Source of the DNA: Massilia alkalitolerans DSM 17462
Lineage (GTDB): Bacteria; Pseudomonadota; Gammaproteobacteria; Burkholderiales; Burkholderiaceae_D
Reading direction: 5' to 3'
Length of the DNA: 64,000 nucleotides
Assembly (NCBI RefSeq): GCF_000427785.1
Contig: NZ_ATYR01000021.1
Coordinates: forward strand, 1-64,000
The translations under genes and the position numbers were made by a program. Each line of letters begins with the position of its first letter. Positions within the stretch are counted from its first letter, which is position 1. The notes beneath the pieces are model-generated. The model was not told where the DNA came from. It saw nothing but the letters and a program-made list of their open reading frames with translations, and made no database searches. Below, one piece after another: positions 44,377-53,554 of the stretch.

Positions 44377-47097
44377 ATGAATCCGCGTATCGACAAGGCG
44401 ATCCCGGCTGTGAGCACGCTTGGTCTCGGTGTGAACAGCCCACTGCGTCCCTTCCTGGCCTTCCTGCGCCAGCGGATGTTGCTCCTGCTCGTGTGGCCGG
44501 CAATCGCCGTGGTCGTCATCGCCGTGCTGTGGAGCCATGTGCTGCGCGGGCTGGGGCACGAAGAGCGCGAGCGCGGCGCCGAGCTGGAACAGCAGGCCGG
44601 GGCCTATGCGCACAGCCTCGTCATCCGCACGCGCCGCTCGATCGACGAGACCGACCGCCTGCTGCTCCTGTTGCGCCACAGCTGGGCCAGCTCGGGAAGC
44701 CGCGGCGACCTGGCCGGCACCCTGGAAGCAGGGATCTTTTCTCAACAATATATGTCTGCGGTAGCGTTCATCGACCGCAATGGCATGGTCGTCACCAGCA
44801 CGCATCCGGCCGCCGTCGGGCGCTACTTCGGCAACCGGCCCTATTTCGTCGCCCAGCAGCATGCCCTCGAGGATCGCCTGTACCTGAGCGGGCCGCTGGA
44901 CGGCCAACTGACCGGGCGCGAAGTGGTGGCATTCTCGCGTCCGCTCCTGACCCCCGACGGGCGCTTCGACGGCATTGTGCTCATCAACGTCTTGCCTGCG
45001 TTTTTCACGCAGCACTACGCCGAGCCGATCCTGGGGAAATACGGCTTCGCCGCCGTGGCCCGGACCGACGACGCCCTGCTGGCCACCCGCACGGGCGACA
45101 CCGTCCATTCCTACCGCAAGCCATTCCTGCGCGCGCCCATGCCCGGCCGGGGTGCGCAGGGCGTGGCCTTGCTCGGCGGACGGCGCTGGTTCGCCGACGG
45201 GCGGCAGCGCGTGGTCGGCTGGCGGCCGTTTCCCGACCTCGGGCTGATCGGCATCGTCGGTATCGACGAACATAGCGCCATGGGGGCCTACCGGGTCCAC
45301 CGCGAGGCCCGGCTGGCCGCCGCCTGGTGGAACAGTGCCTGGATCATGCTGGCCGGGCTGCTGGCCACCGGCGTCTTCGTGCACGCGCGCTGGCGCCGGC
45401 ACCAGATGGACGCCCTGCGCGCCGCCTACCGCCTGGCCACCGAGGACGCCGGCGACGGCTTCTTCATCAACCGCCCGCTGCGCGACCGGCATGGCGTGAT
45501 TCGCGATTTCAGCGTCGTCGACTGCAACCAGCACGGCGCCGCCATGTTCGGCAAGCAGGCGGAGGAACTGATCGGGCACCGCCTGTCCGAGTTCTACCAG
45601 GGCGAGGTGTTCCGCCGGGCCTGCGAGCGGCTGTGCAAGGCGCTCGAGAGCGGCTTCTACGATCGTGAACTAGCGGTCGAGCAGGGGCCCGACCAGCCGC
45701 TGCGGGCCCGCTGGATCCGCTACAAGGCGGTGCGCGCCAACGGCGACCTGGCGGTCACGATCCGCGACATCAGCGAATCGAAGGCGCATTTGACCGAGCT
45801 CGAGCGAAGGAGCAATTCGGACGAGCTCACCGGCCTGCCGAACCGCTACTGGATCCAGCAATTCCTGCCGCAGGCGATCGCGCGGGCGCGCGCTGGCGGG
45901 CATGGGCTGGCCGTGCTGTTCATCGACCTCGACGGCTTCAAGGCCGTCAACGACGTGCTCGGACATGCGGCCGGCGACGAGCTGCTGCGTACCGTCGGCA
46001 AGCGCCTGAAACTGGCGGTGCGCCCGCGCGACCACGTGGTGCGGCTGGGCGGCGACGAATTCGTGGTGCTGCTGGAGCAGGTCGGCAGCCGGGAAGACGT
46101 CGAGCACGTCGCCGGCCGCGTCCTCGCGGCCTTCCACGACGGTTTCCACGTGCAGCACGCGACCCACGTGCTGGGCGCCTCGATCGGGATCGGCCTGTTT
46201 CCCGAGCACGGCGAGGATGCCGAGACCCTGCTCAAGAATGCGGACATCGCGATGTACTCGGTCAAGACCGAAGGGAAGGGCGGCTTCTGCTTCTTCCAGT
46301 CGCGCTTCTTCGAGGCCATCCGCGCTCGGCTCGAGACGGAAATGGAGCTGCGCCGGGCGCTCGACCTGCAGCAGTTCGTGGTGCATTACCAGCCGCGGGT
46401 GGATCTGGCTACCGGCAGCGCCGCCAGCATGGAAGCCCTGGTGCGCTGGGAACGCCCCGGCCAGGGCCTGGTCGGGCCCGACCGTTTCATCCCGCTGCTG
46501 GAAGAGACCGGCCTGATCGTGCGCCTGGGCGAGCAGGTGATCGACAGCGTCTGCCGCCAGCTGGCCAGCTGGACGCGCCACGGCGCGGCCCTGGTTCCCG
46601 TCTCGGTCAACATCTCGCCGCGCCAGTTCAGCCAGTCCGATGTCATCGCGATGTTCCGCGACGCGGTCGCGCGCCACGGCATCGACCCGGGAATGCTGGA
46701 AATCGAGGTGACCGAATCGTCGATGATGCAGGAAGGGATCGGCGAGTCCGCCGTGTTCAGCCAGCTGCGCGAACTGGGCATCAAGCTGTGCATCGACGAT
46801 TTCGGCACCGGCTACTCGTCCTTGTCCCAGCTGCAGAAGCTGCGCTTCGACGTGCTCAAGATCGACCGCGCCTTCGTGCTGCGCATCGAACACCCGGAAG
46901 GCGACACCCTGATCGCCTCGATGATTGCGATGGCCCACGCGCTGGGCATGCGGGTAGTGGCCGAGGGTATCGAGAGCCGCCGCCAGATGCAGCTGCTGCA
47001 GACCCTCGGCTGCGACGAAGGGCAGGGCTTTTACTTTTCGCGTCCGGTGGCGCCCGAAGCGCACCGGGCGCCGCTTGCCCGGGCCTGGGCGGGATGA
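44377..47097 (+). CDS. Membrane-bound GGDEF-EAL protein with PDC-type sensor and PAS domain
   Basis: 906 residues. The ATG at 44377 has CAGGAA upstream; a longer frame from 44254 runs over the preceding terminator. Two membrane segments (about 34-53 and 317-337) enclose a periplasmic dCache/PDC-like sensor (FFGN-like RYFGNRPYFVAQ). PAS (about 350-460), GGDEF with an intact GGDEF motif (558) and an RxxD inhibition site five residues upstream (RPRD), then EAL with an intact EAL motif (from 686) and DDFGTGYSSLSQL. Both synthesis and breakdown of c-di-GMP look possible. Confidence 0.93.
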   Translation: MNPRIDKAIPAVSTLGLGVNSPLRPFLAFLRQRMLLLLVWPAIAVVVIAVLWSHVLRGLGHEERERGAELEQQAGAYAHSLVIRTRRSIDETDRLLLLLRHSWASSGSRGDLAGTLEAGIFSQQYMSAVAFIDRNGMVVTSTHPAAVGRYFGNRPYFVAQQHALEDRLYLSGPLDGQLTGREVVAFSRPLLTPDGRFDGIVLINVLPAFFTQHYAEPILGKYGFAAVARTDDALLATRTGDTVHSYRKPFLRAPMPGRGAQGVALLGGRRWFADGRQRVVGWRPFPDLGLIGIVGIDEHSAMGAYRVHREARLAAAWWNSAWIMLAGLLATGVFVHARWRRHQMDALRAAYRLATEDAGDGFFINRPLRDRHGVIRDFSVVDCNQHGAAMFGKQAEELIGHRLSEFYQGEVFRRACERLCKALESGFYDRELAVEQGPDQPLRARWIRYKAVRANGDLAVTIRDISESKAHLTELERRSNSDELTGLPNRYWIQQFLPQAIARARAGGHGLAVLFIDLDGFKAVNDVLGHAAGDELLRTVGKRLKLAVRPRDHVVRLGGDEFVVLLEQVGSREDVEHVAGRVLAAFHDGFHVQHATHVLGASIGIGLFPEHGEDAETLLKNADIAMYSVKTEGKGGFCFFQSRFFEAIRARLETEMELRRALDLQQFVVHYQPRVDLATGSAASMEALVRWERPGQGLVGPDRFIPLLEETGLIVRLGEQVIDSVCRQLASWTRHGAALVPVSVNISPRQFSQSDVIAMFRDAVARHGIDPGMLEIEVTESSMMQEGIGESAVFSQLRELGIKLCIDDFGTGYSSLSQLQKLRFDVLKIDRAFVLRIEHPEGDTLIASMIAMAHALGMRVVAEGIESRRQMQLLQTLGCDEGQGFYFSRPVAPEAHRAPLARAWAG

Positions 47098-47128
47098 GCG
47101 CCCTGCTGTGCTGTTGCCGGCGTCTGTT

Positions 47129-48217
47129 TCAGCGGCCTGAAAGCTTGCGCCGCCGACCCGTGAAGGCAATCATCCCTGCGCCGGCCATCAGCAAGGCCAG
47201 GGTTCCCGGTTCCGGCACCTCCGCAGGAAGCGAGCCGGTGAACTTCTGCAGGTGAATTTCGCCGCCCTGATTCAGGTTCTTGGCGTATACGCCCCCCTCG
47301 ACGTTGGCGCCGCCGGTGTTGCTGAACGTCCCGTTTGGCACCAGCACCTGTCCGCCGAAAGTGCGGCCGACGCTGACACTGCTTGCGCCAGCGAAGTTCC
47401 AGATCAGCGAGCTGGCCAGGTTGTGGGGCTGGGCGAAGTTGGCGTTGAGGTTCAGGATGCTGTCGTTGGTATTGAAAATGACCGTGCTGGCGCCGTTCAG
47501 GTTAAAACTGAGATCGGAGGTGATGGACGAGAAGATCTTGCTGTCGAGCGTGGTCAGGTCGAACACCAGCATGCCGTCGACCGGCATGCCGTAAAAGGTG
47601 ACCTGGCGGTCGTTATTGCTGAACATGACCGAGGTGCCGGGGGTGGCCTGCAGTGCCGACAATTGCGTGGACAGCCCTGTCATCAGCGACGAGAAATCGG
47701 TGGAGGTGGAGGCCGCCAGCATGCCGTTCATCGTGCTGGTGGTCGCGTTCAGTACCTTGCCGTTCAGGTTGATGCCGCTGTAGCTGGCGGCATGGATTTT
47801 CTGGCCGAAATTGACGTTGGAAGCGGCGCCGGCGACATAGACATTGCCGTTGAAGCTGGAATTGGACGCCGTGCCGCCGACATGGCTTTCGCCGGAATTG
47901 ACAGTGGCATTCTTGACGTTGCCGCCGACGACTGCCCCCAGGCCGTTCACGTGCACATTGCCGCTCACGTTGCCGCCCACCGTCAGGCCGGCATACTTCG
48001 ACGCCGGCGTCCTGCCCGCGTGCTGCACATATGCGCCACCCTTCACATCGCCACCCACATAGGTACGGCCGTCGACGTGCGAGGTCGAGTTCAGGTTGCC
48101 GCTGACGACAACATTGAACTGCTGCAGCATCTCGGTAGAAGTCAGCGGTACGGCCTGGACCTGGCCAGCGCTGAACCACAGGCCCAGTGCGAGTGCGATG
48201 GAAGTGCGAGCGATCAT
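47129..48217 (-). CDS. PEP-CTERM exported protein, choice-of-anchor A type
   Basis: 362 residues. Signal peptide (MIARTSIALALGLWFSAGQV), a Gly/Asn/Ser-rich beta-rich body with repeats such as VGGNVSGNVHVNGLGAVVGG, and a C-terminal sorting signal VPEPGTLALLMAGAGMIAFT followed by GRRRK. AGGGA lies six bases before the ATG at 48217. This type is cleaved by an exosortase, which must be encoded elsewhere, and is linked to exopolysaccharide and flocs. Convergent with the GGDEF-EAL gene. Confidence 0.9.
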   Translation of the reverse strand: MIARTSIALALGLWFSAGQVQAVPLTSTEMLQQFNVVVSGNLNSTSHVDGRTYVGGDVKGGAYVQHAGRTPASKYAGLTVGGNVSGNVHVNGLGAVVGGNVKNATVNSGESHVGGTASNSSFNGNVYVAGAASNVNFGQKIHAASYSGINLNGKVLNATTSTMNGMLAASTSTDFSSLMTGLSTQLSALQATPGTSVMFSNNDRQVTFYGMPVDGMLVFDLTTLDSKIFSSITSDLSFNLNGASTVIFNTNDSILNLNANFAQPHNLASSLIWNFAGASSVSVGRTFGGQVLVPNGTFSNTGGANVEGGVYAKNLNQGGEIHLQKFTGSLPAEVPEPGTLALLMAGAGMIAFTGRRRKLSGR

Positions 48218-48348
48218 TGGAATCCCTGGTAGAGAGACAAGCGGTTAGAATGCTATTTTGTCAATAATGTTTCTTCAGGGATAGTACCGTTTGTTTATGT
48301 ATCGCGCAATAAATTTATCGAATTTGATGTGACGGAACCACATCAGCA

Positions 48349-49245
48349 TCACAGCGTGACTTCCAGTCCTTCGAAGGCCAGCCGCACCTGCAGCTCGCCC
48401 AGGCGCTCGCGGTAGCGCGCCATCGCGGCGGCGAATGCGGCCTCGAGCTCGTTGTCGCCGCGGGTCGGCTCATGATGGGTGCAGTACAGGGCACGCGCGC
48501 CCACGCGCAGCGCCATCTCGATGGCGGCATCGAAGGTGCCGTGGCCCCAGCCGGCCTTGGACGGGTATTCCTCGCGGGTGTAGGAAGAGTCGACGATCAG
48601 CGCGTCCACGCCGGCCATGGCGGCGTCGATCGCGCGCTGGCGCTCGCCCAGGTGCGCCTCGAACGCGTCGAAGGCCGGGTCGCCCGGCGGATAGGGGTTG
48701 TGCCAGGGTTCGTGGTCGCCGGTGAAGAACAGCGAGCGGCCATTGCAGGAGATGCGGTAGCCGAGGTTGGTGACCGGATGGTTCATCAGGACGTTGCCGA
48801 CCACCGCATCGCTGACCGCGACCGGCGTGCCGACGTCGAGGGTGCAGTACTCGATGGTGGCGCCCATCTGGGTTTCGCTGACCGGGAAGTAGCTGTTCTG
48901 CAACTGCACCGCCATCACGTGCTCGATGCCCTTGCCGCTCACCGGGTCGTGGGCGCCGTGCAGGCGCACGCGGCTGCCCTTGATGAACAGCGGCGTGAAG
49001 AAGGGCAGGCCATGGATGTGGTCCCAGTGGCTGTGGGTGATGAAGATGTTGGCCTGGATTGCCGGCGCCTGCGGCCGCGCCAGCAGGTGCTGGGCCAGCG
49101 GGAACAGGCCGGTGCCGCCGTCGAGGATGATCAGGGTGCCGTCGTCGCTGCGCACTTCGATGCAGGTGGTGTTGCCGCCGTAGCGCGCCGTTCGTGGACC
49201 TGGGGACGGTATCGAACCACGCACCCCCCAGAAGCGGAATTTCAT
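48349..49245 (-). CDS. MBL-fold metallohydrolase
   Basis: 298 residues from the ATG at 49245 (MKFRFWGVRGSIPSPGPRTA), with GGGAG upstream. Metal signature THSHWDHIHG, further ligands in SLFFTGDHEP and CTHHEP. The N-terminus WGVRGSIPSPG is common in a family with cyclic-nucleotide phosphodiesterase-like fold. It is divergent from the HD-GYP gene; substrate unknown. Confidence 0.88.
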   Translation of the reverse strand: MKFRFWGVRGSIPSPGPRTARYGGNTTCIEVRSDDGTLIILDGGTGLFPLAQHLLARPQAPAIQANIFITHSHWDHIHGLPFFTPLFIKGSRVRLHGAHDPVSGKGIEHVMAVQLQNSYFPVSETQMGATIEYCTLDVGTPVAVSDAVVGNVLMNHPVTNLGYRISCNGRSLFFTGDHEPWHNPYPPGDPAFDAFEAHLGERQRAIDAAMAGVDALIVDSSYTREEYPSKAGWGHGTFDAAIEMALRVGARALYCTHHEPTRGDNELEAAFAAAMARYRERLGELQVRLAFEGLEVTL

Positions 49246-49418
49246 CGGGACTCCCAGCCGAACATTGTTATGTTTTTGGAATACCGAGCATGATAAGGGT
49301 TTTGTTCCCAAAAGCATCAAAAATCCGCATTTTTTGAACTCCCCCCACCACTGGGATATACACCGGGTCGTAAGGAAGCTACACTCCGGAAACATTACTT
49401 ATTGGAAAAAGTTGCTGC

Positions 49419-51086
49419 ATGCATATGCATACGACCGCTTCCGGCTTGAAGACCATGCAAGAGCTGAATCCCACCCAAATCGCGCAACGCCTGCACCAGC
49501 TTACCGAAGTCAGCGTGGCGCTCGGGGACACGCATGACACCGCCGCGCTGCTCGACCGCATCCTGCGCGTGGCCAAGCACATGACCGATGCCGACGGCGG
49601 CACCCTGTACCGTCCGAGCGAAGACAGGAAAAGCCTGTGCTTCCACATCTCGATCAACGACACCCTCGACATCTACCAGGGCGGGGTGAGCGGCAAGCCG
49701 ATCGACATCGCGCCGGTGCCGCTCTACGACAACTACGGCAACAAGAACATTGCTTCGGTGGCGGCCTACGCGGCCAACTTCAACCAGTCGGTGAACATCG
49801 AAGACGTCTACAAGGCCGACGTGTTCAACTTCTCGGGCATGCGTTCGTTCGACGCGACCTTCGGCTACCATTCGCAGTCGATCCTGACGGTGCCGATGAC
49901 CGACCACGAGGGCGAGCTGGTGGGCGTGCTCCAGCTGGTTAACGCAAAAAATTCGGCCAATGACCCGGAGCCCGGGAAGATCCGCGCGTTTTCCCCGACC
50001 GACCAGCGCTTCATCGAGGCCTTGTCGGCGCAGGCCGCGGTGGCGCTGACCAACCAGCTCCTGATCCAGCAACTGGAAAACCTGCTGGAAGCGCTGGTCA
50101 ACCTGATCAACATCGGCATCGACGAGAAGTCGCCCTATACCGGCCGCCACTGCCAGTTCGTGCCCGAACTGACCATGATGCTGGCCGAGGCGGTGCACGA
50201 CACCACCCAGGGGCCGCTCGCCGCATTCCGCATGAACGACGCCGACCGCAAGGAATTGTGGCTGGCTGGCCTGCTGCACGACTGCGGCAAGATCACCACA
50301 CCGGTGCACGTGGTCGACAAGTCGACCAAGCTGGAAACCATCTTCGACCGCATCCACCTGGTCGACACCCGCTTCGAGGTGCTGCTGCGCGACTGCGAGA
50401 TCCGCGCGCTGCGCGCGCGAATCGAGCCGGACGCCAACCCGGCGGCGATCGAGGACCGCCTGCTGTCGGAACAGATGCGCATTCGCGCCGACCGCGACTT
50501 CCTGCGCCGCGCCAACGTGGGCAGCGAGGGCATGCTGCCGGAAGACCAGGAGCGCGTGCGCCGCATCGCCCGGTACCGCTGGACCGGACCAAGCGGCGAG
50601 GAGCAGGATTTCCTGAGCGAGGACGAAGTGCGCAACCTGACCGTGCGCTTCGGCACCCTGACCGAGGACGAGCGCAAGATCATCAACAACCACATCGACG
50701 TCACCGTGCGCATGCTCGAGTCGCTGCCGTGGCCGAAGCACCTGAAGAACGTGCCGGAGTACGCAGGCGGCCACCACGAGCGCATGGACGGCAAGGGCTA
50801 CCCGAAAGGGCTGACCCGCGACCAGATGTCGGTGCAGGCGCGCATCATGGCGATCGCCGACATCTTCGAAGCGCTGACCGCCTGCGACCGGCCCTACAAG
50901 AAGGGCAAGAAGCTGTCCGAGTCGCTGCAGATCCTCGGCAAGTTCGCCCTCAACGGCCACATCGACCCGGACCTGTTCGACATCTTCGTGCGCAACCGCG
51001 TGTACCTGCAGTTCGCGCACAAGAACATGGATGCGCACCAGATCGACGAGGTGGACGAGTCGGCGATTCCGGGCTACCGGCCGTAA
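49419..51086 (+). CDS. GAF-HD-GYP domain phosphodiesterase
   Basis: 555 residues (alternative Met at 49455). A GAF sensor domain (about 40-205) precedes an HD-GYP domain with LLHDCGK (about 285) and HHERMDGKGYP (about 451). The two halves are about 165 residues apart, roughly 100 more than usual, because of a charged helical insertion. All c-di-GMP hydrolysis residues look present. Cytoplasmic. The CHASE2 cyclase gene follows after 15 bases, so both are probably in one operon. The first codons lie in the palindrome ATGCATATGCAT. Confidence 0.9.
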   Translation: MHMHTTASGLKTMQELNPTQIAQRLHQLTEVSVALGDTHDTAALLDRILRVAKHMTDADGGTLYRPSEDRKSLCFHISINDTLDIYQGGVSGKPIDIAPVPLYDNYGNKNIASVAAYAANFNQSVNIEDVYKADVFNFSGMRSFDATFGYHSQSILTVPMTDHEGELVGVLQLVNAKNSANDPEPGKIRAFSPTDQRFIEALSAQAAVALTNQLLIQQLENLLEALVNLINIGIDEKSPYTGRHCQFVPELTMMLAEAVHDTTQGPLAAFRMNDADRKELWLAGLLHDCGKITTPVHVVDKSTKLETIFDRIHLVDTRFEVLLRDCEIRALRARIEPDANPAAIEDRLLSEQMRIRADRDFLRRANVGSEGMLPEDQERVRRIARYRWTGPSGEEQDFLSEDEVRNLTVRFGTLTEDERKIINNHIDVTVRMLESLPWPKHLKNVPEYAGGHHERMDGKGYPKGLTRDQMSVQARIMAIADIFEALTACDRPYKKGKKLSESLQILGKFALNGHIDPDLFDIFVRNRVYLQFAHKNMDAHQIDEVDESAIPGYRP

Positions 51087-51101
51087 CACCCGCAGCCGGT
51101 C

Positions 51102-53369
51102 ATGAAGCGTCTTCGCCAGGCATTCTCCCGGTACGGTGCGCGCTGGGCGCTCGGGCTGCTCTTCACGCTCGCCGCCGTGCTCTACGTCTGGGGTGCCTGG
51201 ACCAGCCACACCATCGAGCGCCAGGACACGATCATCGCCGACCTGCGCATGCGCCTCGAGCCCTACGAGCTCGATCCAGGCATCGTGATCGTCGATATCG
51301 ACAGCCGCAGCCTGACCGAGGTGGGCCGTTTTCCGTGGAGCCGCAACGTCATGGCCCGGCTGGTCGACCAGTTGACCGAGCACTACGGGGTCGGCGCGGT
51401 GGGCTTCGACGTCTCGTTCCCGGAGCCCGACACCAGTTCCGGCTACGAGGTGCTGGAGCGCCTGGCCGCGCGCGAGCTGAAGGACGTGGGCGCACTGCGC
51501 GAACGGCTCGACACGCTCAAGCCGGCGCTCGATTACGACGGCATGTTCGCGCGTTCGATGCGAGGCAAGCCGGTGGTGCTCGGCTTTAATATTTCGGACC
51601 AGCAGGCCAAGGGCGTGCTGCCGAAACCGCTGTTCACCACCGAATTCCTCAACGGCCGCGCAGCGACGGCCGCCTTCAGCACCGGCTACGAGGCCAACAT
51701 CGCACGCCTGCAGCAGGCCGCGGCCGGCGCCGGCGTGTTCACGGCCATCCCCGATGCCGATGGGCTGGTGCGGTCCTCGCCACTCGTGTTCCGCATCGGC
51801 GACGGCTACCATGCCTCGCTGTCGCTGGCCACCATGGCGGCCTTCCTGGACACCCGCGCGATCAAGCCGGTCCTCGACACCAGCGTGGACCAGATGTCCC
51901 AGGCCGAGCGCGACGCCTCCGCTTTCGACACCATCCAGATGTTCACCAACAAGGCCGGCGTGGTGCGCTTCCCAGTGGGTTACGGCATGGTCAGCACGGT
52001 CCAGTTCCGCGGCAGCGGCGGGCCGGACGGCGGGGCCTTCCCCTACGTGTCGGCGGCCGACGTCCTGGCGGGCAAGCTGCCGAAAGCGCTGCTCGAAGGG
52101 ACGATCGTGCTGGTCGGGACCACCGCCCCGGGCTTGCAGGACCTGCGGGCCACGCCGGTGAGCGCCCAGTATCCGGGCGTCGAGATTCACGCCAACATGA
52201 TCAAGTCGATGCTGGACGGGCGTTTCAAGGCGCGCCCCTGGTCCGCCGAGGCGCTCGAAGCCGGCCTGGCGGTCGTGGTCGGGCTGCTCCTGAGCTTCGC
52301 CTTGCCGGTGCTGGCCCCGGCCTGGTCGGTGCTGCTCGCGTCCACCGTCTTCATCGGTTGCGGCTGGCTGAACTGGTACGCCTACACCGAACACGACCTG
52401 GTGCTGAACGTCTTCATCTGCCTGCTGCTGGTCGCCACCCTGTTCGTGCTGAACCTCGCCTGGGGCTACTTCTTCGAATTCCGCAAGGGCAGGGCGCTGG
52501 TCACCCGCTTCGGCGAGTACGTCGCCCCCGAGCTGGTGGAAAAGATGGCCGAAGACCCGCAAGCCTACAACATGGATGGCGAGAGCCGCGAGCTGACCGT
52601 CATGTTCGTCGACGTGCGCGGCTTCACCACCATCTCCGAGGGCCTCTCCCCGAAGGAGCTGCGCGAGTACATCAACCTCTACCTCACCGCGATGTCCGAG
52701 GACATCCGCTCCAGCCACCAGGGCACGCTCGACAAGTACATCGGCGACGCCGTGATGGCCTTCTGGGGCGCGCCGGTCGCGTTTGCCGACCATGCCAGCC
52801 GCGCGGTGGCCACCTCGCTCCTGATGCAGGCCAGCGCCGCGCGCCTGAATCGCGACTTCCTGGCGCGCGGCTGGCCGGAACTGAAGATCGGCATCGGCCT
52901 GAATTCCGGCCTCATGCATGTGGGCGACATGGGTTCCAACATCCGCCGCGCCTATACCGTCATGGGCGACGCCGTGAACCTCGGGGCGCGCCTGGAAGGC
53001 ATCACCAAGGTCTACGGCGTCGGCATCGCGGTCGGCGCCGCCACCAGGCTGGCGGCGCCGGAATTCGTCTACCGCGAGCTCGATCGGGTACGGGTGAAGG
53101 GCAAGAACGAGCCGGTCGCGATCTACGAACCGCTCGGCAAGCCCGCGGAGCTGGCGCCCGCCGTCATCGACGAGCTGGCGCAGTGGGACGCGGCGCTGGC
53201 GCTGCTGCGCACACAAGATTGGGATGCCGCGCAGGCGGCGATCCGGGCGCTGGCCAGCGCTCATCCCGGGCGCGGCCTGTACACCCTGTACCTGGAGCGC
53301 ATCGATCACTACCGCGCCCATCCCCCGGGCCTGGACTGGGATGGGGTGACGCGCTTCGATAGCAAGTAG
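51102..53369 (+). CDS. CHASE2-domain adenylate/guanylate cyclase
   Basis: 755 residues. One membrane segment near the N-terminus (about 14-32), an extracytoplasmic CHASE2 sensor (about 40-365; VIVDIDSRSLTEVGRFPW), then three closely spaced membrane segments (about 380-455) and a class III cyclase domain (about 490-660) with metal Asp in MFVDVRGFTT and DKYIGDAVMAFWGAP. The substrate-specificity Lys/Asp positions suggest ATP but were not checked by alignment. A C-terminal TPR-like tail follows. It sits with an HD-GYP gene upstream and a TPS adhesin operon 185 bases downstream. Confidence 0.9.
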   Translation: MKRLRQAFSRYGARWALGLLFTLAAVLYVWGAWTSHTIERQDTIIADLRMRLEPYELDPGIVIVDIDSRSLTEVGRFPWSRNVMARLVDQLTEHYGVGAVGFDVSFPEPDTSSGYEVLERLAARELKDVGALRERLDTLKPALDYDGMFARSMRGKPVVLGFNISDQQAKGVLPKPLFTTEFLNGRAATAAFSTGYEANIARLQQAAAGAGVFTAIPDADGLVRSSPLVFRIGDGYHASLSLATMAAFLDTRAIKPVLDTSVDQMSQAERDASAFDTIQMFTNKAGVVRFPVGYGMVSTVQFRGSGGPDGGAFPYVSAADVLAGKLPKALLEGTIVLVGTTAPGLQDLRATPVSAQYPGVEIHANMIKSMLDGRFKARPWSAEALEAGLAVVVGLLLSFALPVLAPAWSVLLASTVFIGCGWLNWYAYTEHDLVLNVFICLLLVATLFVLNLAWGYFFEFRKGRALVTRFGEYVAPELVEKMAEDPQAYNMDGESRELTVMFVDVRGFTTISEGLSPKELREYINLYLTAMSEDIRSSHQGTLDKYIGDAVMAFWGAPVAFADHASRAVATSLLMQASAARLNRDFLARGWPELKIGIGLNSGLMHVGDMGSNIRRAYTVMGDAVNLGARLEGITKVYGVGIAVGAATRLAAPEFVYRELDRVRVKGKNEPVAIYEPLGKPAELAPAVIDELAQWDAALALLRTQDWDAAQAAIRALASAHPGRGLYTLYLERIDHYRAHPPGLDWDGVTRFDSK

Positions 53370-53382
53370 TGTGTCAATGAAG

Positions 53383-53432
53383 CAACGGAACGCCCCCCTT
53401 TGTGTGGGGGAAGTTTCCGTTGACGTTCTAGT
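53383..53432 (+). terminator. Hairpin after the cyclase gene, weak terminator
   Basis: CAACGGAA pairs with TTCCGTTG and CCCCC with GGGGG across a small internal loop; a T-run comes nine bases later. It may end or attenuate transcription into the TPS operon. Confidence 0.5.
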
Positions 53433-53554
53433 TTTTCTCCATTGCAACAAAAAGCTCGTTACACTGCCCATCGACTATGGCCCTTGTGCGGCCATCGCAT
53501 GTCCATGATTCATAAGAAAAACTTATAAAAACAACAGTCTATAAAGCAAATCCG

